DNA from: JAPOXR01 sp965199765
GTDB taxonomy: Bacteria > Pseudomonadota > Alphaproteobacteria > Rhodobacterales > Rhodobacteraceae
DNA: 64,000 nt
Reading direction: 5' to 3'
Assembly (NCBI GenBank): GCA_965199765.1
Contig: CBDATC010000001.1
Span: 1,054,001 to 1,118,000, forward strand
Below the pieces are notes generated by a model that had not been told where the DNA came from, searched no databases, and worked only from the letters and a program-made list of their open reading frames with translations. A program made the translations under genes and the position numbers. Position 1 is the stretch's first letter. Each line of letters begins with the position of its first letter. Shown here piece by piece: positions 8,266 to 15,804 of this stretch.

Positions 8266-10466
8266 GAGGGCTGTTCAAAAGAAAGAACGGTTTGAAGACC
8301 AGGGTCCGAACCCCTGTTCTTATGCAGATTGAAGCGTCTGAATGCGGAGCGGCCTGCCTGGGTATCGTGCTCGCCTACTTCGGCAATTGGGTTTCGCCAC
8401 AAAAACTCCGGGAAGCGTGCAATGTCTCGCGCGATGGATCGAGCGCAGCGGACGTGATGAAAGCTGCCCGTTCATTCGGCATGACCACGAAAGCCTGGAA
8501 ACGGGAATTGCACCAAATCCCAAACGTGAAGATGCCGTCAATCCTTTTCTGGCAGTTCCGCCACTTTGTCGTTTTGGAAGGGGTTAAGCCAGGCCGCTAC
8601 TTTGTCAACGATCCAGCGGTCGGACGACGCGTGCTCGGCGAAGAGGAATTCGACCGCGGTTTCACAGGCGTTGTAATGGAAATGGAACCCGGGCAATCCT
8701 TCATTGCCAGCGGAGCGCCGCCCGGCATACTGGAACTGTTCCTGCCGTGGCTGAAACCCGCGCGCGACGCCGTTAGCTATGCCGTTATCTGCGGGCTGCT
8801 TCTGGTCATTGCAGGGACCGCGACACCGCTTCTTCTAGCCGCCTTCGTGGATCATGTCATCGGCGGTCGGCAGATCGAACTCGCGTGGCTTGTGCTTACG
8901 CTCGCAACGGCAGTCGGACTGGTTTCCTATGCCTTAGCCTGGCTGCAGATGAAAATCCTTAGAAAAACCGCTTTGGCCTTAGCCATCAGCCAGTCAGACC
9001 GCTTCGTCAACAGGCTGCTGCGCCTGCCGATGCGGTTTTTCACGCATCATCAGGCGGGGGACCTGACATCAAGGATGCAACTCATAGATGTGGTGGCGCT
9101 GACCGGCTCCGTTCAGTTGACGGGGATCATAATCGAAGTCGTTACCAGCTTCGTTTATCTTGCCCTAATGATATATCTTGCGCCCGTCATGAGCATTGGA
9201 GTTTTCCTGCTCAGCGCGCTGGGCATCATCGTCACACGGTACGTCACTCTGCAGCGCCGGGATCACAATCAACAGTTGCTGCACGAGCAGGGCATGATGG
9301 CGGGTCTCGGCATGGGCGCGCTGAGCATGGTGGACCTTATGACGGCCACAGCCTCGGAAAACACATTTTTTACGCGCTTCACCAGTTACCAAGCGCGCGA
9401 GTTGAATGCACGGCAGAAATTCGCCGAACTCGGCCATGTGACGGAAACTGTCTCGCCGACACTCCAAATTCTGGGCGCGGCGATCGTCATCGGCGCAGGG
9501 GGCTGGCAGGTGCTGGAAGGAGATATGACGCTCGGCACACTCGTCGCATTCTTTATCCTGACGACCAGTTTTCTGCAGCCCGTAGGGCGCTTCGCGCAGC
9601 TCACCGACGTATTGGAAACCCTGACAGCGAACCTACGGCGGCTTGACGATGTTTTCGAGACCGAGCCGGACATCGAACTCGGTCATGCGCAGATCAGCGG
9701 GACAGGGCAGGTGAAGACGCTGAACCAGCGATTGAAGCTGCTGGGACATATAGAACTGCGCAACGTCACATTCAACTACAGCTATAGGGAGGACAGCGCT
9801 CCGTTAATCGATAATTTCAGCGTCTCCATTCAACCGGGTCAGCGAGTCGCGATTGTCGGACCCAGCGGATCGGGCAAGTCGACGCTGGCACTCCTGCTGG
9901 CGGGGATTTACCAGCCCGCTTCCGGCGAAGTGCTCTTTGACGGACATCCCCGACGGGAGATTCCCCGCGAGGTGCTGTCTGGCTCGCTTGCAATGGTCGA
10001 TCAGAACATTTTTCTCTTTTCCGGGAGCGTGGCTGAAAACCTGACTCTCTGGAATCCGACGATTCCAGACCAAGCAATCGTTGCGGCGGCCAAAGATGCA
10101 GCCATTCACACATTGATCACCAACCGTCCTCTGGGTTACTCTTCTGCGGTTGAGGAGAACGGTCGAAACTTCAGCGGCGGTGAGCGGCAGCGGTTGGAGA
10201 TCGCCCGCGCATTGGTCAATAATCCAACTGTTCTGATCCTCGACGAGGCGAGCAGTGCCCTCGATGCCGTCAGCGAAGGAAAAATTGACGCTGCGATTCG
10301 GCGGCGGGGCTGCACGTGCGTGATCATCGCTCACAGGTTGAGCACCATACGCGACAGCGACCTGATCATTGTGATGAACAAAGGAAAAATCGTCCAGAGG
10401 GGCACACACGACCAACTGATCAACGATGAAACGGATTTATATCGTGAACTCATCCAATCTGAGTGA
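8262..10466 (+). CDS. NHLM-type peptidase-containing ABC exporter (C39 peptidase, membrane, ATPase)
   Basis: The ATG at 8262 overlaps the previous stop and gives 734 residues; an upstream extension in the same frame would run inside the HlyD-like gene and is rejected. Residues 17-140 form a C39 peptidase with catalytic Cys28 (ASECGAACLG), His101 (FRHFVVLEG) and Asp117 (VNDPAVG), which cleaves leader peptides after double glycine. The transmembrane part spans about 165-450. The ATPase has Walker A GPSGSGKST, signature FSGGERQRLEIARAL, Walker B VLILDEASSALD and switch His in IIAHRLST. The precursor at 13.8-14.1 kb carries a matching Gly-Gly site. All catalytic residues are intact. Confidence 0.92.
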   Translation: MRGLFKRKNGLKTRVRTPVLMQIEASECGAACLGIVLAYFGNWVSPQKLREACNVSRDGSSAADVMKAARSFGMTTKAWKRELHQIPNVKMPSILFWQFRHFVVLEGVKPGRYFVNDPAVGRRVLGEEEFDRGFTGVVMEMEPGQSFIASGAPPGILELFLPWLKPARDAVSYAVICGLLLVIAGTATPLLLAAFVDHVIGGRQIELAWLVLTLATAVGLVSYALAWLQMKILRKTALALAISQSDRFVNRLLRLPMRFFTHHQAGDLTSRMQLIDVVALTGSVQLTGIIIEVVTSFVYLALMIYLAPVMSIGVFLLSALGIIVTRYVTLQRRDHNQQLLHEQGMMAGLGMGALSMVDLMTATASENTFFTRFTSYQARELNARQKFAELGHVTETVSPTLQILGAAIVIGAGGWQVLEGDMTLGTLVAFFILTTSFLQPVGRFAQLTDVLETLTANLRRLDDVFETEPDIELGHAQISGTGQVKTLNQRLKLLGHIELRNVTFNYSYREDSAPLIDNFSVSIQPGQRVAIVGPSGSGKSTLALLLAGIYQPASGEVLFDGHPRREIPREVLSGSLAMVDQNIFLFSGSVAENLTLWNPTIPDQAIVAAAKDAAIHTLITNRPLGYSSAVEENGRNFSGGERQRLEIARALVNNPTVLILDEASSALDAVSEGKIDAAIRRRGCTCVIIAHRLSTIRDSDLIIVMNKGKIVQRGTHDQLINDETDLYRELIQSE

Positions 10467-13374
10467 CCGTCGAAGCGAGAATAAACCAGGGTCATCCGAC
10501 TTCGACCCGGAAGTGATCGCCGTCTGCTTCGGAGATCCGTTTCCCTGCGCCGGCAATCAGCCACTTCAGCTCGGCAGTGCCGAGACGGTGCATATTGTCG
10601 AACAGGGCTGCGTTGATGTGTTTGCGGCCGAACACGGCGATGCCCGCTTCCCGTTCGGCTTCAAACATCTTGTCAGAGCGGAACCCGGTCAGCTGTTGTT
10701 CGGACACAGCACTGACGGCGCGCTCAGACTGATCGCCAAGGGGCTGCCGAACTCCTATGTGCGATCAGCTTCAATTTCTGAGCTGCTGCGCCGCTATCCC
10801 AAATGCGCGCCGCACATGCGCTGTCAGGCCGACATCTGGATTCAAGCTGTCGCCGAAGCCGTTGTCTGCGATATTTCACCACGGCCGCATGCTGATAAGC
10901 TTTTGACACCCGGCGACAAAACAAAAGCGTCCGGCACCATATCGGCTGAAAGCGGAATCGTCTGGATTGAAGGGCACGATGTTCCGGCAGCGTATCTCGG
11001 CATTGCGGAATCCGCATCTGCCCAACCGCGATTCTCAATGCCTGTCAGCCCGGGAACATGGGTGTCGCTGCTGCGGCACGGTGAAATACATGCTCTGTCT
11101 TCCGCAGACCTGCCGATCCAAGAGCTCCTCTTGGAACGGCTGCCTGAATTCATGCGTCTGGCGATGGAGGTGGAATCCCTTAACCGAATTCTGAACAACG
11201 TTGACGATGCCAATCTTCAGCGTGAGGGCAGCGTCTGGCGCAGGAAGGACAAGGCCGTATCGCGAAGCCGCCTGTTCTCGGTTTTCAGACAAAGCGGCAA
11301 TGAAACCGATGAGGTTCCCCAAACCCTCGCCGCGTTCAGAGTGCTCGGCCGCCATGAAGGTTTCGATGTCCGGTTTCCGTCCTCTCTTGAAGGACAGAAT
11401 GATCTCCATGCCCTTCTTCAGGCTTCGCGCCTTCGTGTCCGGCAGGTCCGGCTGAGAAAAGAGGATCACTGGTGGCGGGGCGACAGCGGAGCGATGATCG
11501 CTTATCGCAAGCATGACGGACAGGCGGTGGCACTGCTGCGGGGACGGTTCGGAGCCTATCGATGCGTTGATCCGCTGTCGGGAGAAAGCAAGCGAGCTTC
11601 AGCCGGAGTCGCCGAAGAGCTGGGCGAATACGCCATGCGAATCTACAGGCCGCTGCCGATTGACAGAAGGGCGAGCGCATCCGATCTCCTCCGTCTTGCC
11701 GGTCACAATCAAGGTCGCGATATCGTGCGAGTAATTCTTGCCGGGGCTGCCGTCGGCGCGGTCTCTCTTGCTCCGGCCGCGGCCCTCGGGCTTCTGGCGG
11801 AAATTCTTGCACCATCCAGCGAACCGGGCCAGTTGGTCCACTTAACCATCGCCCTGATTCTGCTCGCATTTCTGGCCGGTATGCTGAACATGATACGCGG
11901 CACCGCGATGATGCGGATTGAAGGAAGAGCATCGACCGGCATCGTCGCCGCAATCTGGGATCGCCTCCTGCGGTTGCGCACTTCGTTTTATCGGCGGTTC
12001 ACAGCGGGAGATCTGGCGACACGAGCGCTGACATTTCTGTATATTCGGGATACGTTTTCCGCCGTTGCTTCCGAAGCGGTTCTTTCCGTGATCTTCCTTG
12101 TGCCGACATTTATTTTGGCATTTGCGATCAACACCGAGTTGGGTTGGGTGAGCCTGATTCTCGGCACGCTGTGTATCAGTCTGATTCTGTTCATGTGTTA
12201 TCTGCAGATCGACCATCATCGGCGGAAACTGGACGCGTTCCGCATGTTGGCGGGCCATATTTTCCAGATTATCAGCGGAATCGCCAAGCTCCGTGTAGCT
12301 GGAGCTGAATCATCCGCATATGCGTCCTGGGCACGGTTGTACCGTGCACAGAAACTGGCTGAAGTCGGCATCTCCCGCATAAACGAACATCTGATCGCGC
12401 TCGCGGTCTCGTTCCTTCCCTTGTGGAGCACGGCGATTTTCGCGGTCGCCTTGACGCAGTATCCCGACAACCTCTCGGTCGGAGAATTCATGGTTGTTTA
12501 TGCGGCTTCGATGATTTTTGTCGCAGCGACAGCCAATCTCTGCTTCTCGGCCGAAGCGGTCTCTGGCATCATCCCGGCCGGCGAGCAGTCCCAAGAGATC
12601 ACAGACGCATTGCCCGAAGCGAAATCGCAGGCCGGAGCAATGATTTCGCTCAACGGCGAATTCCTCTTGGATCGGGTGAGTTTCCGGTACGCCGATTCCG
12701 GGCCGCTCACAGTCGAAAACATCACCATCCGGGCAAGGCCCGGCGAGTTCATAGCCATTGTCGGACAGTCGGCATCAGGCAAAAGCACGATCATGCGACT
12801 GGCGCTCGGACTGGAGGCGCCGCTCTCAGGCACGGTGTATTATGATGGCCGCAACCTTTCCCAGCTCAATATTGAATCCCTTCGTCACCAAGTTGGTGCG
12901 GTCATGCAGGAGAATGCGCTTCAGAACGGCACGATTCTCGACAATATCATTGGCACAGACAACAATCTTACCGCTGATGACGCTTGGCGAGCCGCCCGGC
13001 AGGCTGCGGTCGCGGACGAAATTGAGGCGCTGCCGATGGGCATGCACACACAGATCGGCGGAGTTGGATCAGTATTCTCCGGAGGCCAGCTGCAGCGCAT
13101 CCGCATCGCCGCGGCACTGGTTCGCAGGCCTGCGGTGGTGTTTCTGGACGAAGCGACGGGCTGGCTCGACTCAAAGAGTCAGACGGCAACCATGGAAGGA
13201 ATTGAGAAAACCAGCGCCACCCGCATCATCATCGCCCACCGCATTTCGACAATCCGCAAAGCGAGCCGCATCTATGTTATGCAGACGGGGAAGGTCGTTC
13301 AAGAAGGTTCATTCGAACAGCTGCGCCAGCAGGACGGGCTTTTTCGCAGCCTTGCTGAACGGCAGTCTCTGTGA
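10426..13374 (+). CDS. NHLM-type second ABC transporter with long soluble N-terminal extension
   Basis: The product has up to 982 residues. Residues 1-430 have no membrane helix and resemble the extended soluble, degenerate-peptidase-like domain found in the second NHLM transporter. Membrane helices occupy about 431-720. The ATPase has Walker A GQSASGKST (about 780), signature FSGGQLQRIRIAAAL (about 884), Walker B VVFLDEATGWLD (about 905) and His in IIIAHRIST (about 937). The ATG at 10426 lies 41 bases inside the preceding gene; a GTG at 10444 is an alternative start. No catalytic C39 cysteine is visible at the N-terminus, so it probably forms the non-peptidase half of the export machinery. 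Confidence 0.88.
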   Translation: MKRIYIVNSSNLSDRRSENKPGSSDFDPEVIAVCFGDPFPCAGNQPLQLGSAETVHIVEQGCVDVFAAEHGDARFPFGFKHLVRAEPGQLLFGHSTDGALRLIAKGLPNSYVRSASISELLRRYPKCAPHMRCQADIWIQAVAEAVVCDISPRPHADKLLTPGDKTKASGTISAESGIVWIEGHDVPAAYLGIAESASAQPRFSMPVSPGTWVSLLRHGEIHALSSADLPIQELLLERLPEFMRLAMEVESLNRILNNVDDANLQREGSVWRRKDKAVSRSRLFSVFRQSGNETDEVPQTLAAFRVLGRHEGFDVRFPSSLEGQNDLHALLQASRLRVRQVRLRKEDHWWRGDSGAMIAYRKHDGQAVALLRGRFGAYRCVDPLSGESKRASAGVAEELGEYAMRIYRPLPIDRRASASDLLRLAGHNQGRDIVRVILAGAAVGAVSLAPAAALGLLAEILAPSSEPGQLVHLTIALILLAFLAGMLNMIRGTAMMRIEGRASTGIVAAIWDRLLRLRTSFYRRFTAGDLATRALTFLYIRDTFSAVASEAVLSVIFLVPTFILAFAINTELGWVSLILGTLCISLILFMCYLQIDHHRRKLDAFRMLAGHIFQIISGIAKLRVAGAESSAYASWARLYRAQKLAEVGISRINEHLIALAVSFLPLWSTAIFAVALTQYPDNLSVGEFMVVYAASMIFVAATANLCFSAEAVSGIIPAGEQSQEITDALPEAKSQAGAMISLNGEFLLDRVSFRYADSGPLTVENITIRARPGEFIAIVGQSASGKSTIMRLALGLEAPLSGTVYYDGRNLSQLNIESLRHQVGAVMQENALQNGTILDNIIGTDNNLTADDAWRAARQAAVADEIEALPMGMHTQIGGVGSVFSGGQLQRIRIAAALVRRPAVVFLDEATGWLDSKSQTATMEGIEKTSATRIIIAHRISTIRKASRIYVMQTGKVVQEGSFEQLRQQDGLFRSLAERQSL

Positions 13375-13487
13375 CCAAGCCGCCGACCGTTCAAGCGAAT
13401 GGCTTCAGCGGTCTGGCCAGTCTCGGCGGATCCAGCGAAGGCAAACGCTTCACGGACACATCATCTCAAATAGCTTTTGACCGATAA
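13371..13487 (+). CDS. Possible 38-codon peptide gene translationally coupled to the second NHLM transporter
   Basis: A GTG at 13371-13373 overlaps the transporter TGA (GTGA) and opens a 38-codon frame that includes GFSGLASLGGSSEGKRF and ends in TAA at 13485. The same frame then stays open for about 66 more codons to a TGA near 13690. It could be a small peptide gene, a former longer gene broken by the TAA, or chance. The overlap is the only positive sign. It has no NHLP-type leader. Confidence 0.25.
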   Translation: MTKPPTVQANGFSGLASLGGSSEGKRFTDTSSQIAFDR

Positions 13488-13813
13488 TCCCTGGGAGGTG
13501 CAGAGGGCACGGCCCAGCATTCCGAATTCAGTCAAGATCGCGTTTTCCTGTCGGCACAGGAGGGACCGCTGACAGCGTGCGGCAGTCAGGAAAGTTCAGT
13601 GGCGCCGCGTCTTTTCTTCATGAACACCAAGCTCAACGTCGTCATGAACAATTGCTCAAGCATCCGTTCGGGAAACTGGCCATTTGCAAAGTGAAAACTT
13701 CAGGTTTCACGGAAATTCCGGACCGTTTCCTCGGCTTTTCCTGCAGAATTCGGTCCGGCACAGCGTTTGAATCCGGAAAGCGGAATTGAATTTTCAATCG
13801 GATACTTTCACTA
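13488..13813. other. Gap between the export operon and the convergent precursor gene
   Basis: Apart from the open frame continuing past the TAA described for the 38-codon reading frame, I see no gene, hairpin with a T run or repeat here. Because the two flanking genes converge, terminators would be expected, but none is clear. Confidence 0.35.
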
Positions 13814-14083
13814 TCAGTATACCCATCTTGACCGGTCTGGCGCCATTTCACCGCCGGAAATCTGCTCCAGCTGCTCTTCGCTGAGTTCGCTGCTCGCCGG
13901 CAGCGTCAAGTGGTAGGTGTTGGCATCGCCCTGATGAACATGGATGGTCACCGCTTCGGGCACGTCGATGTCAAACTCTTGCTTCACGATTCCTTTCGGG
14001 TCCGCCACGAGCTGCTTCCGGAACAAATCGTCTGCAGCCGCTTTCTCAATCAGGTGATCAGTCATCTGCGCTACCGTCTTCAT
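13814..14083 (-). CDS. NHLP-type RiPP precursor peptide (nitrile-hydratase-like leader, 11-residue core)
   Basis: The product has 89 residues from an ATG with a strong GGAGAGAG ribosome-binding site. Residues 1-65 resemble the nitrile hydratase alpha-subunit-like leader (NHLP) of proteusin-type precursors: FRKQLVADPKGIVKQEF, then VPEAVTIHVHQGDANTYHLTLP. Residues 67-78 (LSEEQLEQISGG) form a helix ending in the double glycine cut by C39 peptidases. The remainder, EMAPDRSRWVY, is the predicted core: short, with two Arg, one Trp and one Tyr, and no Cys, Ser-rich or Thr-rich stretch as in lanthipeptides (one Ser only). It converges with the export operon and has its own promoter. Leader and site are seen; modification of the core is inferred. 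Confidence 0.85.
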   Translation of the reverse strand: MKTVAQMTDHLIEKAAADDLFRKQLVADPKGIVKQEFDIDVPEAVTIHVHQGDANTYHLTLPASSELSEEQLEQISGGEMAPDRSRWVY

Positions 14084-14111
14084 GGTCTCTCTCCTTCGAT
14101 GAACGAAACAT

Positions 14112-14130
14112 CGGCGCTTTCCCCGCGCCG
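14112..14130 (-). promoter_or_regulatory. Hairpin in the 5' leader of the precursor mRNA
   Basis: CGGCGC (14112-14117) and GCGCCG (14125-14130) form a 6-bp GC stem with a 7-base loop in the 100-base untranslated leader, about 30 bases ahead of the precursor start. It could stabilise the mRNA or affect translation. Confidence 0.4.
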
Positions 14131-14189
14131 TCGGGTTCCTGAACCGGCAGCAAACCGCCTTGCCGATTTACGCCTTAGTCGTGAAATGC

Positions 14190-14218
14190 AGCATACACGA
14201 CTTCCTGCATCATGTAAA
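14190..14218 (-). promoter_or_regulatory. Sigma-70-type promoter of the RiPP precursor gene
   Basis: Read leftward, TTTACA (14218-14213) and TATGCT (14195-14190) are separated by exactly 17 bases. Transcription would start near 14183, leaving a 5' leader of about 100 bases. The precursor is thus expressed separately from its exporter. Confidence 0.5.
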
Positions 14219-14314
14219 TCTTTCACTCCCACTTATTTGGTGTGATGGACACCTCTATCATCTCCTGATTTCGGCCGGCTTCGCCTGATTGTTTGATTAG
14301 AACTTCAATTTTCT

Positions 14315-14344
14315 GGAATTGATTTTGGTGAAAATCGAAATTCC
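14315..14344. repeat. AT-rich inverted repeat upstream of the precursor promoter
   Basis: GGAATTGATTTT, a GGTG loop and AAAATC-GA-AATTCC give two 12-base arms with a 2-base bulge. It lies about 100 bases upstream of the precursor promoter, in the 447-base gap (14084-14530) between that gene and the lysR gene. It may be an operator; the AT-rich stem and missing T run make a terminator unlikely. The rest of this gap shows no gene. Confidence 0.45.
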
Positions 14345-14530
14345 TTTGGATTTTATCGAATTGCAACTCAAATCAGCGGTTTTCCGGCTTGAACCGGGGT
14401 TTCTCAGACTCATTTGTGTCCCTTATGCGGATTTTGGATGGATTCAGCCAGCGGCCTTGCATTTTGTGAGGAAGTGCAGCGGCTCATGTTGAACACGCGA
14501 TTGGCAGCTAAACGCACTCGATTGAGCACA

Positions 14531-15481
14531 TCATTTTTTGGATCGTTGACCTTCTCTTAACCTGACGAAATAACGATCAGTCTCGCTTCGACTAAAAAAT
14601 GATTGAGCGGTTTCGATGAACAGACGTTGTATCTTGTTGGGAGGCAGTTGTTTAGGATAGGCGAGGCCCAAGATCGGAGCAGGCTCGTCTGAGATGATGG
14701 GCTTGCAGACGACGCTGGTGCCGGCATAAGTCTTTTCAGTTGCCGGACGCATGTTCAACAGCGCGTAACCGTAGCCTTCGGCGCTCATTCCGCGTATCAT
14801 TTCCGGGCTGGGCAGAAAGAGCAGATCGCTTCTCTTGATGCCGTGCGCCCGCAGATAGTTCAAATAAAACTCCCGGGAGACCGGATAGTCGATCAGTATC
14901 AAAGGTCGGTCTGTGAGATCGTCAAGCCTTATCGCGCTGCGCGATTCGAGCCTGTCCCCCTTCGGCATGAGCGCATACGGAGGAGCTGCGGCAAGCCGGA
15001 TGAATTCGATTTCGTCGGTAACCCCGATATTGAACATGATCGCAAGATCCGATTGACCGTTGGTCAGACGTTCGGGAATCTCCGACATGTTGATTTCCGA
15101 CAATTCAATCTTGACCTTCGGAAAGCGTTTGGAAAAATCACCAATGATTTGAGGCAGAAACGTGGCGCTGAACGGAGCGAAATAGATCAACCGCAGACCG
15201 CCCGCCATTTCCTGCGCCAGCGCAGCGGCTTCGGTTTCGAAAGCGGCCGATGCGTCAATCAAACGTTTTGCGCGCAGATAAAAGCGCCGTCCCTCACGGG
15301 TCAGGAAAACACCTTTGGCGCGATGACGGAAAAACAACGGGTAACCGAATTCATCCTCCAATGCGCCAATCATAGCCGCTACCGCGGATGCGGACACATT
15401 GAGCTCGTCCGCAGCCCCCTTGAATGATTGATGCTGAGCGGCAGCCAAAAAGTACCGCAGCGACCGTAATGTCCAATTCAT
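14531..15481 (-). CDS. LysR-family transcriptional regulator of the adjacent TRAP operon
   Basis: The product has 316 residues. Residues 4-62 are the winged helix-turn-helix (LRSLRYFLAAAQHQSFKGAA, then LNVSASAVAAMIGALEDEFG, then LFFRHRAKGVFLTREG). The remainder is a type 2 periplasmic-binding-like effector domain. It diverges from the TRAP operon across a 92-base gap that contains a near-perfect LysR-type box, so it most likely controls that operon and itself in response to the transported substrate or a product. Effector identity cannot be read from sequence. Confidence 0.88.
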   Translation of the reverse strand: MNWTLRSLRYFLAAAQHQSFKGAADELNVSASAVAAMIGALEDEFGYPLFFRHRAKGVFLTREGRRFYLRAKRLIDASAAFETEAAALAQEMAGGLRLIYFAPFSATFLPQIIGDFSKRFPKVKIELSEINMSEIPERLTNGQSDLAIMFNIGVTDEIEFIRLAAAPPYALMPKGDRLESRSAIRLDDLTDRPLILIDYPVSREFYLNYLRAHGIKRSDLLFLPSPEMIRGMSAEGYGYALLNMRPATEKTYAGTSVVCKPIISDEPAPILGLAYPKQLPPNKIQRLFIETAQSFFSRSETDRYFVRLREGQRSKK

Positions 15482-15489
15482 CTATTTTT

Positions 15490-15504
15490 CTTGTGTTTCA
15501 CAAG
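15490..15504. promoter_or_regulatory. LysR-type operator
   Basis: CTTGTG-TTT-CACAAG is a perfect 15-base palindrome containing the T-N11-A motif of LysR-family sites. It sits 9 bases upstream of the lysR start codon, 70 bases before the first TRAP operon gene. A second half-like site (GTGTTTTGATTACAC, 15530-15544) precedes a TATACT box. Confidence 0.6.
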
Positions 15505-15573
15505 GGAAAAAAAAGTTTGTCAGATTTTGTGTTTTGATTACACTATACTCAACCCACACCGCTGGAGAAAGGA

Positions 15574-15801
15574 ATGATTGCGCAGAACCGGATTTTTCTC
15601 GGATTTTCCGCCGGATTTTTCGGCCTCTTCGTGATGGATGTTCTTTGGGGTTATGCGAACAAACTGTCGGGCGTCATCGGGGGAGGAGTGTTACCCGACT
15701 TGATGCAAGTCTTGGCGCTGATCGCTGCGGTGTGGACTTTTGTGATCTACACGCTTCTGGAAGAGAAGCGGGAAAACATGAACACGTTCAGGAAGGAATG
15801 A
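15574..15801 (+). CDS. Small two-helix membrane protein heading the TRAP operon
   Basis: The product has 75 residues: a first helix at about 7-27 (IFLGFSAGFFGLFVMDVLWGY), a loop with GGGVLPD, a second helix at about 43-62 (LMQVLALIAAVWTFVIYTLL) and a charged tail (EEKRENMNTFRKE). The start has a good site (GGAGAAAGG). It ends 3 bases before the TRAP binding-protein gene. No known family is recognised. A similarly sized two-helix protein ends the second TRAP operon at 53.6 kb, so it may be an accessory subunit of this transporter type. Confidence 0.6.
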   Translation: MIAQNRIFLGFSAGFFGLFVMDVLWGYANKLSGVIGGGVLPDLMQVLALIAAVWTFVIYTLLEEKRENMNTFRKE

Positions 15802-15804
15802 AAG

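Noticed and set aside
12758..13480. 240-codon frame overlapping the second ABC gene
   Set aside because: Arg/Ser-rich shadow of the ATPase coding sequence in another frame; the ATPase motifs on the main frame are intact.
13577..13789. 70-codon frame between export operon and precursor as second precursor
   Set aside because: No NHLP-type leader, Gly-Gly site or ribosome-binding site.
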